This document shows positions 12,662-24,410 of a stretch of DNA of 64,000 bases, in pieces. Below the pieces are notes generated by a model. That model was not told the DNA's origin. It did no database searches and saw only the letters and a program-made list of their open reading frames with translations. Source of the stretch: Pocillopora verrucosa (lineage: Eukaryota > Cnidaria > Anthozoa > Scleractinia > Pocilloporidae); assembly GCF_036669915.1 (NCBI RefSeq), contig NC_089314.1, positions 6,157,667 to 6,221,666 of the forward strand. The letters run 5' to 3'. A program made the translations under genes and the position numbers. Each line of letters starts with the position of its first letter. Position 1 is the stretch's first letter.

Positions 12662-14056
12662 CATTTTCCGCTCTATCTGCTACACATTTTCTTGCAGATT
12701 GGTTTCGAGAATTTAATTTTAGATCAAGGTAACAACTTCGACCTGAATTAACTCGCTAAGAGAGTCAAATGTGTAAAGCATACGTAAGAGTTCGTCCTGT
12801 AAATATTACTTGACTAACCGAATTATAATCGTTGCGTACATGTAAACATTATTCGATCCTCTCTTCTAGTACTGTGGTTTGTGTTCTCGATAATATCTCG
12901 TTATCAGGCATCGGTGAACTCCTGGACTTGTATCAGTTGATGTGAAAGTATAAAGGTAAGAAGGTAATGTTTGGAGATGAAGTGATTGAGCTAGCATACT
13001 TTAAATGATTTCAAGTCTGAACCCTAACCCGAAATGAGAAACAGTTATTGTGTCGACTGATCACTTTTCATACGAACATAAATTGAAATTATTACTGACA
13101 AAGCTTAGTCTTGTTTCCAAATCTTTGCCATCATTTTCAAATATGATGCCACCATCAAGATTATTGAGAGGGAACCACCACGATTCGTGTTGATCACATT
13201 TAATGGAGCCCTCGAAAGGCTTTGAATGAGGCAATAAAATGTTGAAATAGGATGTTGTTCATCTGTTTTATTTAAGTGCTATTCCTTTCAATCGATCTCT
13301 ATTCATTTAGCAAGATAACACACTCGTGATCTGTAATTTGATATTTATTTAGAGTAATCAATGTAGTTTTTAAGGGGAATTTTTTCCCAGAATAATGAGT
13401 AACGTAATCCACTATATGTAACAGATGAGCAATTGTTTAAAGAAATGAGTCGCTAAGAGGGTCAAATGTGTAAAGCAAACGTAACAGTTTAAAACATTCC
13501 CTGTGTCTTGGTGTAGTTGGTGTTCCAAAAAAACAAACGACACAGTATGTATTTTGCGATGAATCCGAAAACAAAATCATTTCCGCTTGCTTCTGTCATT
13601 GGTTTATCATGTGATACCACTTTCACTTTCAATCGGGAGTTAAATACTCCTTAGTTTAACATTATCTTGTGTGAAAACTAAATTTTTTTTAAAAATAACT
13701 AGTAATCGTGTAATGTAAATATTACTTGACTCAACGAATTATAATAGTTGCGTACATGCACTCATTTTTCAATCCTCTCTTCTAGTGTTGCGGCTTGTGT
13801 TTTTGAGGTAGTATTGCTGTTAGCGAGAAACAAATTTGACCTTTATTTCGGTGTCGCGTTTGCTACACTCACCTTACATTAATATGATTTTACTTAGGCA
13901 AATAATTCGGTATTAGTTGATCAAGCTAAGGTTTATTCTGAGATGGATAGAGAAGACTATTTATGTGAGATCTTTTCTTTCTATTTTAAAGCTTATCGAA
14001 GACGCTGTCTGGGTACATTTTGCTGTAGTCTGACCTAGTTCTGTTTTTTTTCTTTC

Positions 14057-16620
14057 ATGAGACCCTTTTGCTGTATGAAGACCATCAAACGGTTTGTTCG
14101 TTATACGGCCCTATGTCCAGTTTTAATCCTTTTATGGCGATTGTATAGCCTCATCGTGGATGGAGTAAACATTCACCTTAGCGCCACTGTAATCATAATA
14201 TTGGTTGTGACTACTTTAATTGGTATGGTATTTCTGCGTATTGCTAGGTACCTGGTGGCACGGTGTTTGGTAAGTACACTAGAGGAAGGTGTTCGGACTT
14301 TGGAAAACTGTTAAACATAATAAGTTCCATAGGAATGAATTAATTGTTTTCGCTTTTTTTTATTTAAAAAAAACTGATTTTTTTTCAAGAGTTAGGGTTA
14401 CGTTCTTATAGGAATTACGGCAACAGAGGGGGCCATGAATACAAATTCACCCTTTAACTCCCAGTTCAAATTTGTAATTCTCCTTACTGTCAACCATACA
14501 ATTCTTATAATGTTAGTTTAGAGAATATAGTATTGGATCAACTAATTATCCCCAAATTGATATTTTTCTTTACTCTCATCACCTGTCTGGTTGATATTGT
14601 ATCGATATTGTAAGGAGAAATTCTGTCTTGGTCACTCACGGGAGTTAAATGGTTATCTTAGGAGCCATAGGGGATCCAGGTGCTGCTAGAGTTTCAGTCA
14701 AAAGAAGAGAGATGTTTTGAACTGAACGAACAACTTTAATTTTTGCAAGAATACTAATAATCGACAGTCGCTTCAGCGTTGCCTGGCAATATACAGAAAA
14801 GTAACATTTGAAGTGCAATTTAAGTCATTAAAAGAAGCTGACTTGGCTTCAGTGTGATGGAAATCATATTTACCAGGAACTTAGAGATTACCATCTTTCG
14901 GGGAAGGATACACCCATGTTCACCCCTACGGGAAACCATCTTCGGCTCTCGTTTCAGCCCCATATTTACAAATCGTGGATCCACCCCAGAGGACAAGTTA
15001 CAGTTACTATAGTGACTTTGAAACACAAGGGTCGATGTATGTTTTTCCTTGCAGAGACTTTGCTTCCCTGTCACTTGTGGTCACAGAAAGTTAGTTTTCA
15101 CCGGAAGAAGTTCGGAGACTCTTAAAAACATCCTAATGTCAGTGGACAATGATGTACCCTCCAGTAGTAAAGTTGAAGAGTTCCAAAAAAGAAACACTCT
15201 ACCCTATCTGGAAGATTTCAAAAGTTGTCTAGAGAAGTATGTGGCAACAACAACACCATTCCATTATATTTTCACAGGGAGCGTAGAAGAGAGATTCAGC
15301 TTCCCGCTAATGATGGTAAAGGATGCTCGCTGTGTTTGTGGATTGTGTCCATCCTATGACATTGGCCCTTTAACATCAGATCTAGACGTCATGTTTTTCT
15401 GTGGAGAACATAAAGCTTCATTTGCAGGTCAAGAAGATATCTTCGTCGAGTATCTTATTCCCGAGAATAAAGGTTTCACTGGCTATGCTAAACTCACTCA
15501 GCTCACTCCTGGCTTCCAAGAGCGTGTTCTAAGTTCTGAATTTGTCATGCGCAGAGCAAGAAAGGCCATTCTTAATACGCGTGCTCTCAATCTACCCAAT
15601 ATTAGAGGGTGTTGTGGATTGAACATGTGCACTCCAGTAACACTTCATTCGAAAGGCCCAGCGATGAAATTTCGCATGCTACCTGTTTTCGAAGCTGACA
15701 TTACAGTTTCTGTCCAGTGCCCCGAGTGGCCAGCTTTGAGTGACTGGGGCAACCGAGCGAGATTTTGGCCCAGCATCGCTGACGTACACAGAATAATGTC
15801 ACTTGGCTGTCATCTGGTGGCCAAACCAGCACCGAGTGATAAGAATAAAGTAAGTTGGCGATTCTCATTCTCTTTAGCAGAAGTTGAACTCTCAAAACTT
15901 GTCCCAGACACAGCAAGGAAATGCTTCATGGCTATGAAAATAATCTTGAAAGATCATCTTCAACCAGTTTGGCCAGAAATCACATCTTACCACTTGAAAA
16001 CCGTATTCCTAAATACTCTGGAAAAGGTTCCAGTGGGTTTCTGGGTTGAGAATAACATAGAAGAATGTTTTATGACGTTGCTAGCTGAGCTTCGTGATGC
16101 TTTTCATTCCAGGAATTGTCGCCATCATTGGTTCAATTCCGTTAATTTGTTCGATGGAGGAGGGTCTTCCTTTTGCTTTTTTTCCAACGCCAAACAATTC
16201 CAAATCTTGGGTAACAAGGTAGAAAGAATCATGTGCAACCCTGCGCCATTCCTTTTTGACGATGGTTGTTGTTGTCTCTCGCCATGTTGTCTCCGAGTGC
16301 CACAAAACAACTTCACCCGAAGAAGCACTGAGCAGCTGCTTGCTGAGTATGAAGAAGTTGCCTTTCCTAGTGATGTCCAATGTTTCGCTCAAACTCACGA
16401 TCCCGTCAGCTATTCATTACTTGGTTCCTCGTCTCCCAGGTCTGAAGCCTCACCTCACCTCAGCAGTCAGTGCACTGATGATCAACAACAGTTGAACACA
16501 ACTGGGCCAGATCATGTTGTCATCTCTCTTCCTCAAAAACACCTTCATGAGGAGGACCACACTTCCCACACTGGTTGTGATGAAGACCGAGAGTATTTGG
16601 TTCCCGTTTTAGACGTTTGA
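14057..16620 (+). CDS. Membrane-tethered Mab-21 / cGAS-like nucleotidyltransferase
   Basis: Two exons, 14057-14269 and 15055-16620, join at phase 0 (donor GTAAGT at 14270, acceptor tttttccttgcag ending 15054) to give 592 residues. Exon 1 encodes two hydrophobic helices (about residues 16-36 and 43-66) separated by a short loop. Exon 2 carries a Mab-21/cGAS fold. There is a G-S motif at 146-147; the acidic pair in SDLDVMF (D180, D182) and a third Asp in EADITVSVQ (D286) match the catalytic metal-ligand positions of cGAS. The C-terminal helical part has WRFSFSLAEVEL and SYHLKT. The last 100 residues are Ser/Thr/His-rich and look disordered. The family synthesises cyclic dinucleotides after ligand binding (cGAS, cGLRs) or is catalytically silent (many Mab-21 proteins). 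Activity here is inference. Relatives with N-terminal helices include the ITPRIP/TMEM102 type. The 20-odd residues between the G-S motif and the acidic pair exceed the cGAS spacing. A further upstream non-coding exon is possible. Confidence 0.82.
14449..14655. mobile_element. TTAACCC MITE (subtype C) in the Mab-21 gene intron
   Basis: Starts ACCCTTTAACTCCCAG and ends GGGAGTTAAATGGTTA, reversed relative to the 26320 copy. It lies in the only intron of the membrane-tethered Mab-21 gene. Confidence 0.75.
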
Positions 16621-17062
16621 CATCATTTGAACATACTTACAAAATACTGACGACAATTTTTTTTAAATCAAGGAACACATAGGCTTGATAAGAATTTAAG
16701 TAAGTATTTCAAACAAGTAAGATAAATCGGCAAGTTCAGACGATGTATAGACCTATTATTCGACAAAGCAAGCAACTAGCAAACACCATTTACTTTTACA
16801 TTGACATTAATCTGCAACTTACATGGTTTTAACATTGATTTTTTTATTTTAATTTTGTATTCATTTTTGTCGAGCATGGAACAAAGAAAATCAAAATGAC
16901 ATTATGGTGAACTCGTGGATATGCTGCAGAATTAAATCAGAATATACTGTCATGTTACTAAAAGCTAAGGAGAGTTTGCTTAGTCAATCCAAAAATGTTG
17001 ACACCTCTCTTGCTGTAGCTTCATTCATTTTAATATTTTTGTGATTAATTATAATAATAGTA

Positions 17063-17089
17063 ATGATGATGATGATGATGATGATGATA
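17063..17089. repeat. (GAT)n microsatellite
   Basis: About nine tandem GAT/ATG units. Confidence 0.95.
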
Positions 17090-17315
17090 AAGATTTTGTT
17101 TCAGGAGGGTAGTACTTAATAGCCAAAGACCAATAAACTTGTGGCCTTACAAGTATTAACAAACTTTTACAAAGGGCCAATGACAAATAAAAACTAACTG
17201 AAACAATCGATCTATCTACAATTATATCATTACCCATTACAAATAAAAAATTAAAACAAATGAGAATGCATTTTTTTATTGGTAACATTGATTGCAAAAT
17301 ACTTAGAGAGTAATA

Positions 17316-17436
17316 CATGGGCGCGCGTAGATATGGAATTTCTCTTCAAATGCTCAACTCGATAGCTCACGAGTGAGCGCAGCTATCGAGTTGAACACGA
17401 GAAGAGACATGAAAACCATATCTACAAGCACCCATG
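17316..17436. mobile_element. Palindromic (foldback) element
   Basis: The ends CATGGGCGCGCGTAGATATGG and CCATATCTACAAGCACCCATG are inverted. In the centre AACTCGATAGCT and AGCTATCGAGTT pair around a short CACGAGTGAGCGC loop. Nearly the whole 121 bases folds back on itself. No clear target duplication. Confidence 0.7.
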
Positions 17437-18654
17437 TTTATTTTGTTTATCATATAAACACAATGTAGCCCTTAACTAACACGGAAAGTTTATTGAAGGA
17501 TGATAAATAATGGATCCAGAATCCCCCCAAAAAAGTCATAAAGTACGTTGGCGGTAAGGCTCTACATAAAAAGTACGTTGAATCATTGCAAAACAAACAA
17601 CGGGCGTAACTTTCGTTTACAAAATTCTCATTTATTGACTTTTCCTCACCGACAGAAGAAATCTTTTCAGGAACGCCGCCTGTGGCAAATCTTCCAGTTG
17701 TCGATTTTCGTTCTCAGCCGCGAGAAATGCCATCGCCAAGGCCATCGAACGTCGCTGTCAGTAAGCGATACGAATTTTCTGTGTTTTAGCAGCCATAATC
17801 CGGATTGAGATTGGTGAGGGCTTTGACAGAGTTGCACGAAAGACAAGTGACTTATCAGCAGCTGATTGGCGGTATCAAACATGTCAAAAACTATCGTATC
17901 TTTTTCACATGTATTGTTGCGGCTTTTCTCAAGGATGGAAATGCTTGTATAACACCGCAGTTTACATGACAATATCAATCGCTATAACACATTACAGTGA
18001 AAAAACAAAAGTAACAGGCCCAATCGTAATTTCTAGGGTTTGACTGTGATCATATGGAAATTTATAATAACTTGTTGCTAACCAAGCGCGATGGCCGTAC
18101 AGGGTAATATTAGCCCGAGCTCATGGCAGTACAGACCGCGCGCAGCGCAAACGACTGAGGACCAATATTCCCCAGTTCGGCTCGAGCAAGCGTGGTTAGT
18201 AAGTAGTTTAGTACATGGCGACCAAACTTGTTTATTTTGAATCTGCTGGCTTTCGAGATATAAAAAATACACTGTGGAAACGGTCCGTATGGCATAGTTC
18301 AGACCAAGAAACAACCAATCAGAACGCTCATATTTACCTCAAGGTGATAACAACAATTACTGCACGAGAATAGTATCAACGCCTGCTGTTTTGGTAGCAA
18401 GCCTCTAATCCGTGTCATTTGGGAAAGTATTACGCATTTAATGAAAGCATGAGATAACATCAGATTCCTTCGTCGTCCGCCATTTCGTTAAAACTAGCTT
18501 GAAGGATCCGCGGTTGTACGAGATGGTCATTATTTCTGACTCTTACTTACAGACACACTCATGGAAGTCATCAGAAACGTAAAGCGTTGACACACAGCTT
18601 AGAAACACAACAGATGAAGGGTTATAATTCATTATATTTCATCGTCCTATATTT

Positions 18655-18921
18655 CAACGACTTTGCCGAGTGGTCAGTTTTAGGGCGCGCGCTACATTTT
18701 AACATCTAAGTTCAAATCCTCCTTAGCTTCTAAACAAACTTTTACTCTGTTTCCCCGTTCGTTCTCCTTCATAGATAGCCAGCCTTCCTGCCAATCTACC
18801 TACACCACTCGCTCAGACGAAGGACTAACGCTCGAAACGTCAGTTTTAAACTCTTAACGGTGGCCAATCTACGTTATCAACTCAGTGGAGAATACCAAAT
18901 AGCCTACCTACCTACCTACCC
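18655..18921 (+). repeat. tRNA-derived SINE with (CTAC)n tail
   Basis: The head GACTTTGCCGAGTGGTCAG and the later AAGTTCAAATCC resemble box A and box B of a leucine/serine-type tRNA. The body contains CTCGAAACGTCAGTTTTAAA and ends in repeated CTAC. Body-only copies are at about 35216-35320 (plus) and 44129-44225 (minus). Confidence 0.65.
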
Positions 18922-19532
18922 CCAGTTGGGTTCGTATGTTTCTCCTACCCTATTTGTTTCTCACAAATTCATTGATTCTCAATTAGCCCAGTGCTGCATA
19001 AGATAATGATACTTAAATTTCATCATTTCATTGACATAATTACTTTCCTTTATTTTCTTATGCACAAAATTGATAAACTTCAATACCAATTGAAAATGAT
19101 ATTCAATTCCTCGAAAACTGACGGCCAGTATGCATGATGTGGTTCTGTTTCAACCTCACCACCAGACGTAAAGATTTTAATGATGTTGCTTGGGGTATGA
19201 GCTCATATCTAAAAACTATCTTTTTTAATTTGCTGGATTCACACTTTGAAAAATTAAGCCTTGCGTCTCTCTCTTTTCGGCTCGCTCAACGCAACGCGAC
19301 TGAATGATAATCAATAAAGGTGGATGTTCAGTTTGATGAAGAAATTAAAAAGGAGTTAGAATTATTTTTGTAATGCGGTACAATAATCTGGATTTCTTTG
19401 TCGAAAATAAATCCATATTTCAAGGAAAAAAAAAAGAAGACATTTTTTCATCCTTGAGGCACACTTTAATCATTAAACCTCGCCTTCAAATCCTAAATAA
19501 AATCAAACGACTTAAAACTTTTTGAAACGGCT

Positions 19533-19538
19533 TTTATT
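19533..19538 (-). promoter_or_regulatory. Polyadenylation signal of the kinesin gene
   Basis: AATAAA on the minus strand, 50 bases after the proposed stop at 19588; it supports the third exon. Confidence 0.6.
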
Positions 19539-19587
19539 ATCAATGTGTTATTGTGATTATAAAAAATAGTGAAGGGAGTCGACTGTT

Positions 19588-22500
19588 TTAAGGCAGTTTT
19601 TGCTTTTTTCTTAAAACCTCTTCGAGTCGTCTGTGCTGATATAATTGGAATCTCTCCCCAAAGAATGAAATCTCTGGGCATAGGCAACATAACCCTACGC
19701 TGACTGGACCCTAAAAAAGAATTAAAGACGGATTACATTGGTGCATGAGAGAGGAATAGACTAGTTGGTCAAATGTCACATGTGAGGTTACATATTCATA
19801 CAATAGCTATTAACACACAATAACGAAAGCAGAAACACACAAGAAAGAAAAGAGGCTTAAGTTCAATACAAAAACTTAATAAACACATTTTTATAGAGGA
19901 AAAATCTGTAGATCAATTATATGCAGAATTCACGCACATCTGCGCCAATGAGTAAAAGTAAAGTTGGTAGGTTGGTAAATAAATAAGTAAATAAGAACAT
20001 GGATAACAACACCACTAACGATGTGAAAGAAGCTCAATCGACCAATTATTAGTTAAGGGTACAAAAAGAGACTTAAAAGCAAGAAGTCAATTTCTTTAAT
20101 TTTTTTCTTTTTAACAGTAATAAATGTGTTTTAACGTAAGCATTTGACTTAAAGTAACTTACTCCTGCTTACTTTAGCGCTGATATAAATTTCTTGTGTA
20201 GCTTAAAAATTAGTGATTTAAATTTTCATTTCGATAGGGTAGTTTTTGGAAGCTACGTGTTGACGATAAAAACTATGCTATTTATTGAACAGTAGACTTA
20301 AATGACGGAAAAAACATATCAAACAATAAACTAGTTGATATTTACCTCCTCGTCCAGTGGGTAAATGACTTCGCTGCTGGAGGGCTCGACACCAGCATAC
20401 CTTTTCTTTTCTACTGTGTACGGCGACACACTTCTTGATCGTCCTTCGGCCTCTTCTCGACACAAACTGTTTTCTCGAGTATCCCATTCCCTCTTTGGTT
20501 GATCCTCGTCTGTTGAATCGACATCTGTTTCGAGATCGCGAAGATCGTCCGTTGAAGTTGACACAGATATCATGGCAGGTACTTCCGGTGAGGATTTACC
20601 TTCCGGTTCTGACGCCCTCTCTGTTTCCGACGTCACATCCGTCAGGTTCTCAAAGTTAAAATTTGAATACTCCAGGTCTGTGTGTGCTGGTGAAATCGTC
20701 AATTCCCGTGTCGTAATTTCCTGTGATAATCCTCTAGATGACGTAATTTCCGGTAAACTGAACGAAGTGTAATGCGTCTCACTTTGATTTTTTACTCTTG
20801 CAAGGTTCCTGTTGTCCGAAGCACTGCATCCGTCTGCAATTCGTCGCTCGCGCAATAGCATCAAAGCAGTTTTATGTTCCTCAAGCATGCTCCTTCTCGC
20901 TTCGTATTCATATCTCTTCCGCTGAATCTGAAGCTGCGCTCTAAGTTCATCAAGTTCTCTCTTTAGTGTGGTTGTTTCTTCGCAAGCTTTGATATGAAGC
21001 TTTTGCGTTTCAAAAAGTCTCATTTGATAATCTTTTACACTCGACTGGCTCAAATGATTCTCACTTTGCTGTGCCAGGGTCCGGTAGTAAGTTGATGTTT
21101 TACTGATGGTTTCTTCAGTTGTTTCTGAAAAAGGTAAACGCATGCGTGTTTTAAATAGCAATATGCACATTCAAGTGGGTTCGTCCATATTTAAGGCCAA
21201 TCAGAACAAAGCAGTATCTGATTGGTTGCGAAGATGGCGCAAGGTTTTGTGGACCAGTCATAGATATTATAGGTAAACAATTCTATTCCAAATTACTTTC
21301 GACACTCACTTGAAACTGCTCTGATGTTACGACACTAAAGAGAGGTTTGCTTTGATTTTAATATTGAATGACTCCCTTACAAATTGATTGATACCTGTCT
21401 TTCACAGCTAATGTGGCAGTGCAATCATTACCTGCATTACTATTACCTCAGTACGCCCCTTACGTTCTAGGGACCCTATGTACCAGGAGATATTCCCAAG
21501 TATGTGCGGCGTTGGGGCGAACTTTGCTAAGGTATTCAACGCGCTACACAGAAAATCGGAAAAGTTGATATTTATATTTCGTACTTTGTTGGGACTTAAA
21601 TAACAAAATATTCAAATTATGAAAAACCTCAGCAAATAGCGCTGACGGTCTTCATATTGCTCTGTCTAACTGTTGGCCTGTGCTTACAATTCAGACCAAA
21701 CCAGCCCCTTGTGATACATACGTTTTTTCGGAAACTACTTGAACTCGATCTGAGAAAATCATGCTCAGCGGCCCTTACTTATCAGTAGGAATCTGGCTGT
21801 TTTTTTCCTCCCAAATCCTCCGTCACTATCTAAGAAAAAAACAAAGCCTTACCTTTAAGCTCAGTAACTAACTGTTTCGGAACTGGAATTTCTTTGGCAA
21901 TTATTTTTTTAAGTTGTTGAATTTCGTCATGATATCGTTTAATAATTGTGTCTTTAGGATCCTCGTTGATCTTGGGTTTGTTCCTGATGTCCTTTGCACG
22001 CTTTGCGTACCTAAGAGTACTCAGCGTTTCCTCGTAGTTGTTCTCTCCCGGACTTATACAAGCCACCATTAACGTTTTAGAGTTTCCTCCCAAGGAATCC
22101 TGTAGAAGCCTTGTGAGCTTAGAGTCTCGATAAGGTACGTATTTACACTTCCCGTCCACTAAAGCTGATATGACATTCCCTAGCACAGACAGAGACAGGT
22201 TTATCTTAGTAGATTCTTTAAATCGTTCACCAGTGCAGCCAGATTTGCTTTGTCGCTCACTTCCGGCGAGATCAACAAGATTGAGCTTTCCGGTTCTATA
22301 CACTTCTGTTTCTCTCGGATGTGAACGAAGACACGATTCTAAATCAACAGTGAAGATGGAATGCGACCGAGAAGAATCAGAATTGAGCGCCGTTGCACCA
22401 ACTGATCGATGTTTCCCTCCTGACTCAAATATCTCCTGCATATCTTCATAGCTATCCACAGTGATACTGGACAAACCTTTGACATAAATCCCCTTGTCAG

Positions 22501-22999
22501 GGTGTTCTTTGATCTCGGGCTTGTATCTGCACTCTTTGACAAGTAGATCTCTGATTTCTTCATTGTAGATCTCAAGGTAAGAAACACGCAGTAGATATTT
22601 AGGAAGTTCATCAAAGCTGCGTTGCCGAGTGACGCTCAGAATATGTTCACAGCATCTAGGAATGATACCCTTTTGAGCAGAGGGACTTTCAATACCTTCC
22701 ATTGTGAAAGTTTTCCCGCACGAGGTTTGACCGTAAGCAAATACTGTACCATTGTATCCATCAAGAACGCCATTTACAATCGGACGAACAATTTCAGAGT
22801 ATATCATCTCAGTAGAGCTTGAAATTCCATACACTCCATCGAAGGTAAATATTTTGGAGCACTTAGAATTGTCCCAGGGTCTTTTAATGCTACACTGCTG
22901 CAATGAAGCATTTGTTTCTACGACAAGTCGTGTTTTCATTTCTCGCTCTTTTTCATTCAGTGGTCGACAACGAACAATGACTTTGACACTCTCGCTCAT
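19588..22999 (-). CDS. KIF17: Kinesin-2 motor protein, KIF17/OSM-3-like, short tail
   Basis: Plus-end microtubule motor of the homodimeric kinesin-2 type, which in other animals moves cargo in cilia and dendrites. Three exons: 21853-22999, 20346-21124 and 19588-19710, with phases 1 and 0, total 682 residues. The whole motor domain sits in exon 1. It shows the P-loop GQTSCGKT at residues 90-97, switch I NSDSSRSH, switch II DLAGSE, and the neck segment RNKPKINEDPKD typical of KIF17/KIF3. Exon 2 gives a coiled coil (about residues 400-480, LKRELDELRAQLQIQRKR) and an acidic Ser/Thr-rich stretch. Exon 3 ends with a basic tail, RKKQKLP. ATG at 22999 was chosen because it starts MSESVKVIVRCRP, matching the family. 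If the donor at 20345 is not used, reading stops three codons later at 20331. Human KIF17 is about 1,030 residues, so the stalk is much shorter here. The cysteine in the P-loop is unusual. Confidence 0.88.
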
Positions 23000-23511
23000 A
23001 ATGCGCCACAGGGCGGGAGGGGTAGGGATTTTTTTGATCACCGAAGAATTGCTGCAGTTCTGTGCGGAACTGATATGATCACTTTCCGCGCCAATCCAAT
23101 CCGTTCACCAGGTTCCATTTTTCCCTTTTTCGTTTAGAATTTTTTAATCAAGTACCTGGTTAATAAAATAGAAACAACATATCAGAAAATATTTTTATAT
23201 TTGAGCAAACAGAGAAAGGATGGTTGAGGGAAAACTTCTCGAAAAAATTTCAGAAAATTGAAATCTTGGAAGATCAAAGTTTTGATGGGATTCGAATCAG
23301 TACCTACGAGAAACTAATGAATAGCTACTTCTAAGAGAGACACGTTAGAAGTGAAGCAATTTTTTTTTTTATGAATTTTCCTCTTCATTATCTTACGAAT
23401 ACCCCTCCCTAGACAGTGAAAAAAGCATCATAGAGGATGAGATATGTATGGATTCATTTTGCGCATGATCAGAAAGTCACACTATTTGCTACAATTCTCC
23501 CGAACGCTTCT

Positions 23512-23723
23512 TGTTAACCTTTTAACTCCCAGAAGTGATGAACGTGTAACTTCTTGCTATGATATTCATTCGTTTTCTAGCAAATGGTTTATGAGAATAC
23601 TCAAACTAATCAGGAAAAAGTTTTTATCTTGATCTTACAACAAATTCTCGTAACTAATTTACAAGGAATCGTGTAGCAGCAAGAGGAGAGAATTAGCAAT
23701 CAGATCTTGGGAGTTAAAGAGGT
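23512..23723. mobile_element. TTAACCC MITE (subtype A)
   Basis: Starts GTTAACCTTTTAACTCCCAG and ends CTTGGGAGTTAAAGAGG. The interior marker GTGTAGCAGCAAGAGGAGAG matches the copy at 6491. Confidence 0.8.
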
Positions 23724-24301
23724 CAAGTCATTAACCTAACAGCGTCGTGGTTGATATCTTGGTGTACCAATCCTGTTCGTTGATTTTCGGATCAGTGCCT
23801 TTCCTAGAGTAAGCGACTCTACGAATAAGCACCCCACTTATAACTCTCGACTTAGAACAGGCTGTAAGAGACGAAAATATTCCCACAACTTCCAAAAACT
23901 TAATTCGTGAGATGAAATAAAGAATTCGACACTTTTCCGAGATTTTGAATTTTCCATTTTGCACAACTAATACAAGAACTGCGCACAGTGAACAAGATTC
24001 TAATCGTAAAAGTCACATGATTCGATTACGTAATCCGATAAAAGAAGGGTACAAATCGCGTGCAAAATCCTATATTCAAAACAAGCGTCTCATCTACATC
24101 CGCAGTTTTCATTAACGAATACTGAGACAAAAAAAAAATAAAATTAAAAAAAATTGAACAGCTTGTGCAGTATAGGACCTGCACATTTATGAGTTCAAAC
24201 TGTGCCGTCACAGTTTTTTTGCCTCTTTTTTCCCCACAGTTCACCGGCACACAATTGTGTTTCTGAGTGGAAAGAAGCTTTAGGATATTAAAATTACTTC
24301 T

Positions 24302-24410
24302 CCAAGAACGAAACGCAATGATCCTAGTTAGGTTTCAAACCCGAAAATTTCGATCTTGAGTCCGATATGCTAACTATAAGCCCAACATGTCTCCCAAACT
24401 TGAGGCTTAG
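24302..24410 (-). repeat. tRNA-like SINE fragment
   Basis: On the minus strand TATAGTTAGCATATCGGACTC is a box A-like stretch and CGGGTTTGAAACCTAAC is box B-like. The order and spacing (about 30 bases) fit a tRNA-derived SINE rather than a functional tRNA, since the acceptor ends do not pair. Confidence 0.5.

Larger units (their letters stand above)
9581..14056. other. Intergenic region with repeats
   Basis: It lies between the divergently placed decarboxylase and Mab-21 genes and probably holds both promoters. Small open frames show no domains. It contains the inverted repeat near 11421, a SINE-like unit near 11830-12010 and a MITE at 12458. A sequence resembling TCGCTAAGAGGGTCAAATGTGTAAAGCA occurs at about 12751 and again at about 13450, with similar flanking text, which suggests a local duplication. 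Confidence 0.6.
16621..19587. other. Intergenic region between the converging Mab-21 and kinesin genes
   Basis: Contains the 3' UTRs of both genes, a (GAT)n repeat, a palindromic element at 17316 and a SINE at 18655. The minus strand at about 17640-17735 has a short open frame beginning MAFLAAENENRQLEDLP that might be a decayed transposon-derived fragment. No supported gene. Confidence 0.6.

Noticed and set aside
14820..15074. Minus-strand 84-residue open frame
   Set aside because: It overlaps the intron and second exon of the Mab-21 gene on the other strand and shows no domain.
16081..16398. Minus-strand 105-residue open frame
   Set aside because: Antisense shadow of the Mab-21 coding exon.
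17640..17735. Minus-strand open frame MAFLAAENENRQLEDLP as a gene or recombinase fragment
   Set aside because: Only about 33 residues, no conserved catalytic motif, no partner exon; vague resemblance from memory is not enough.
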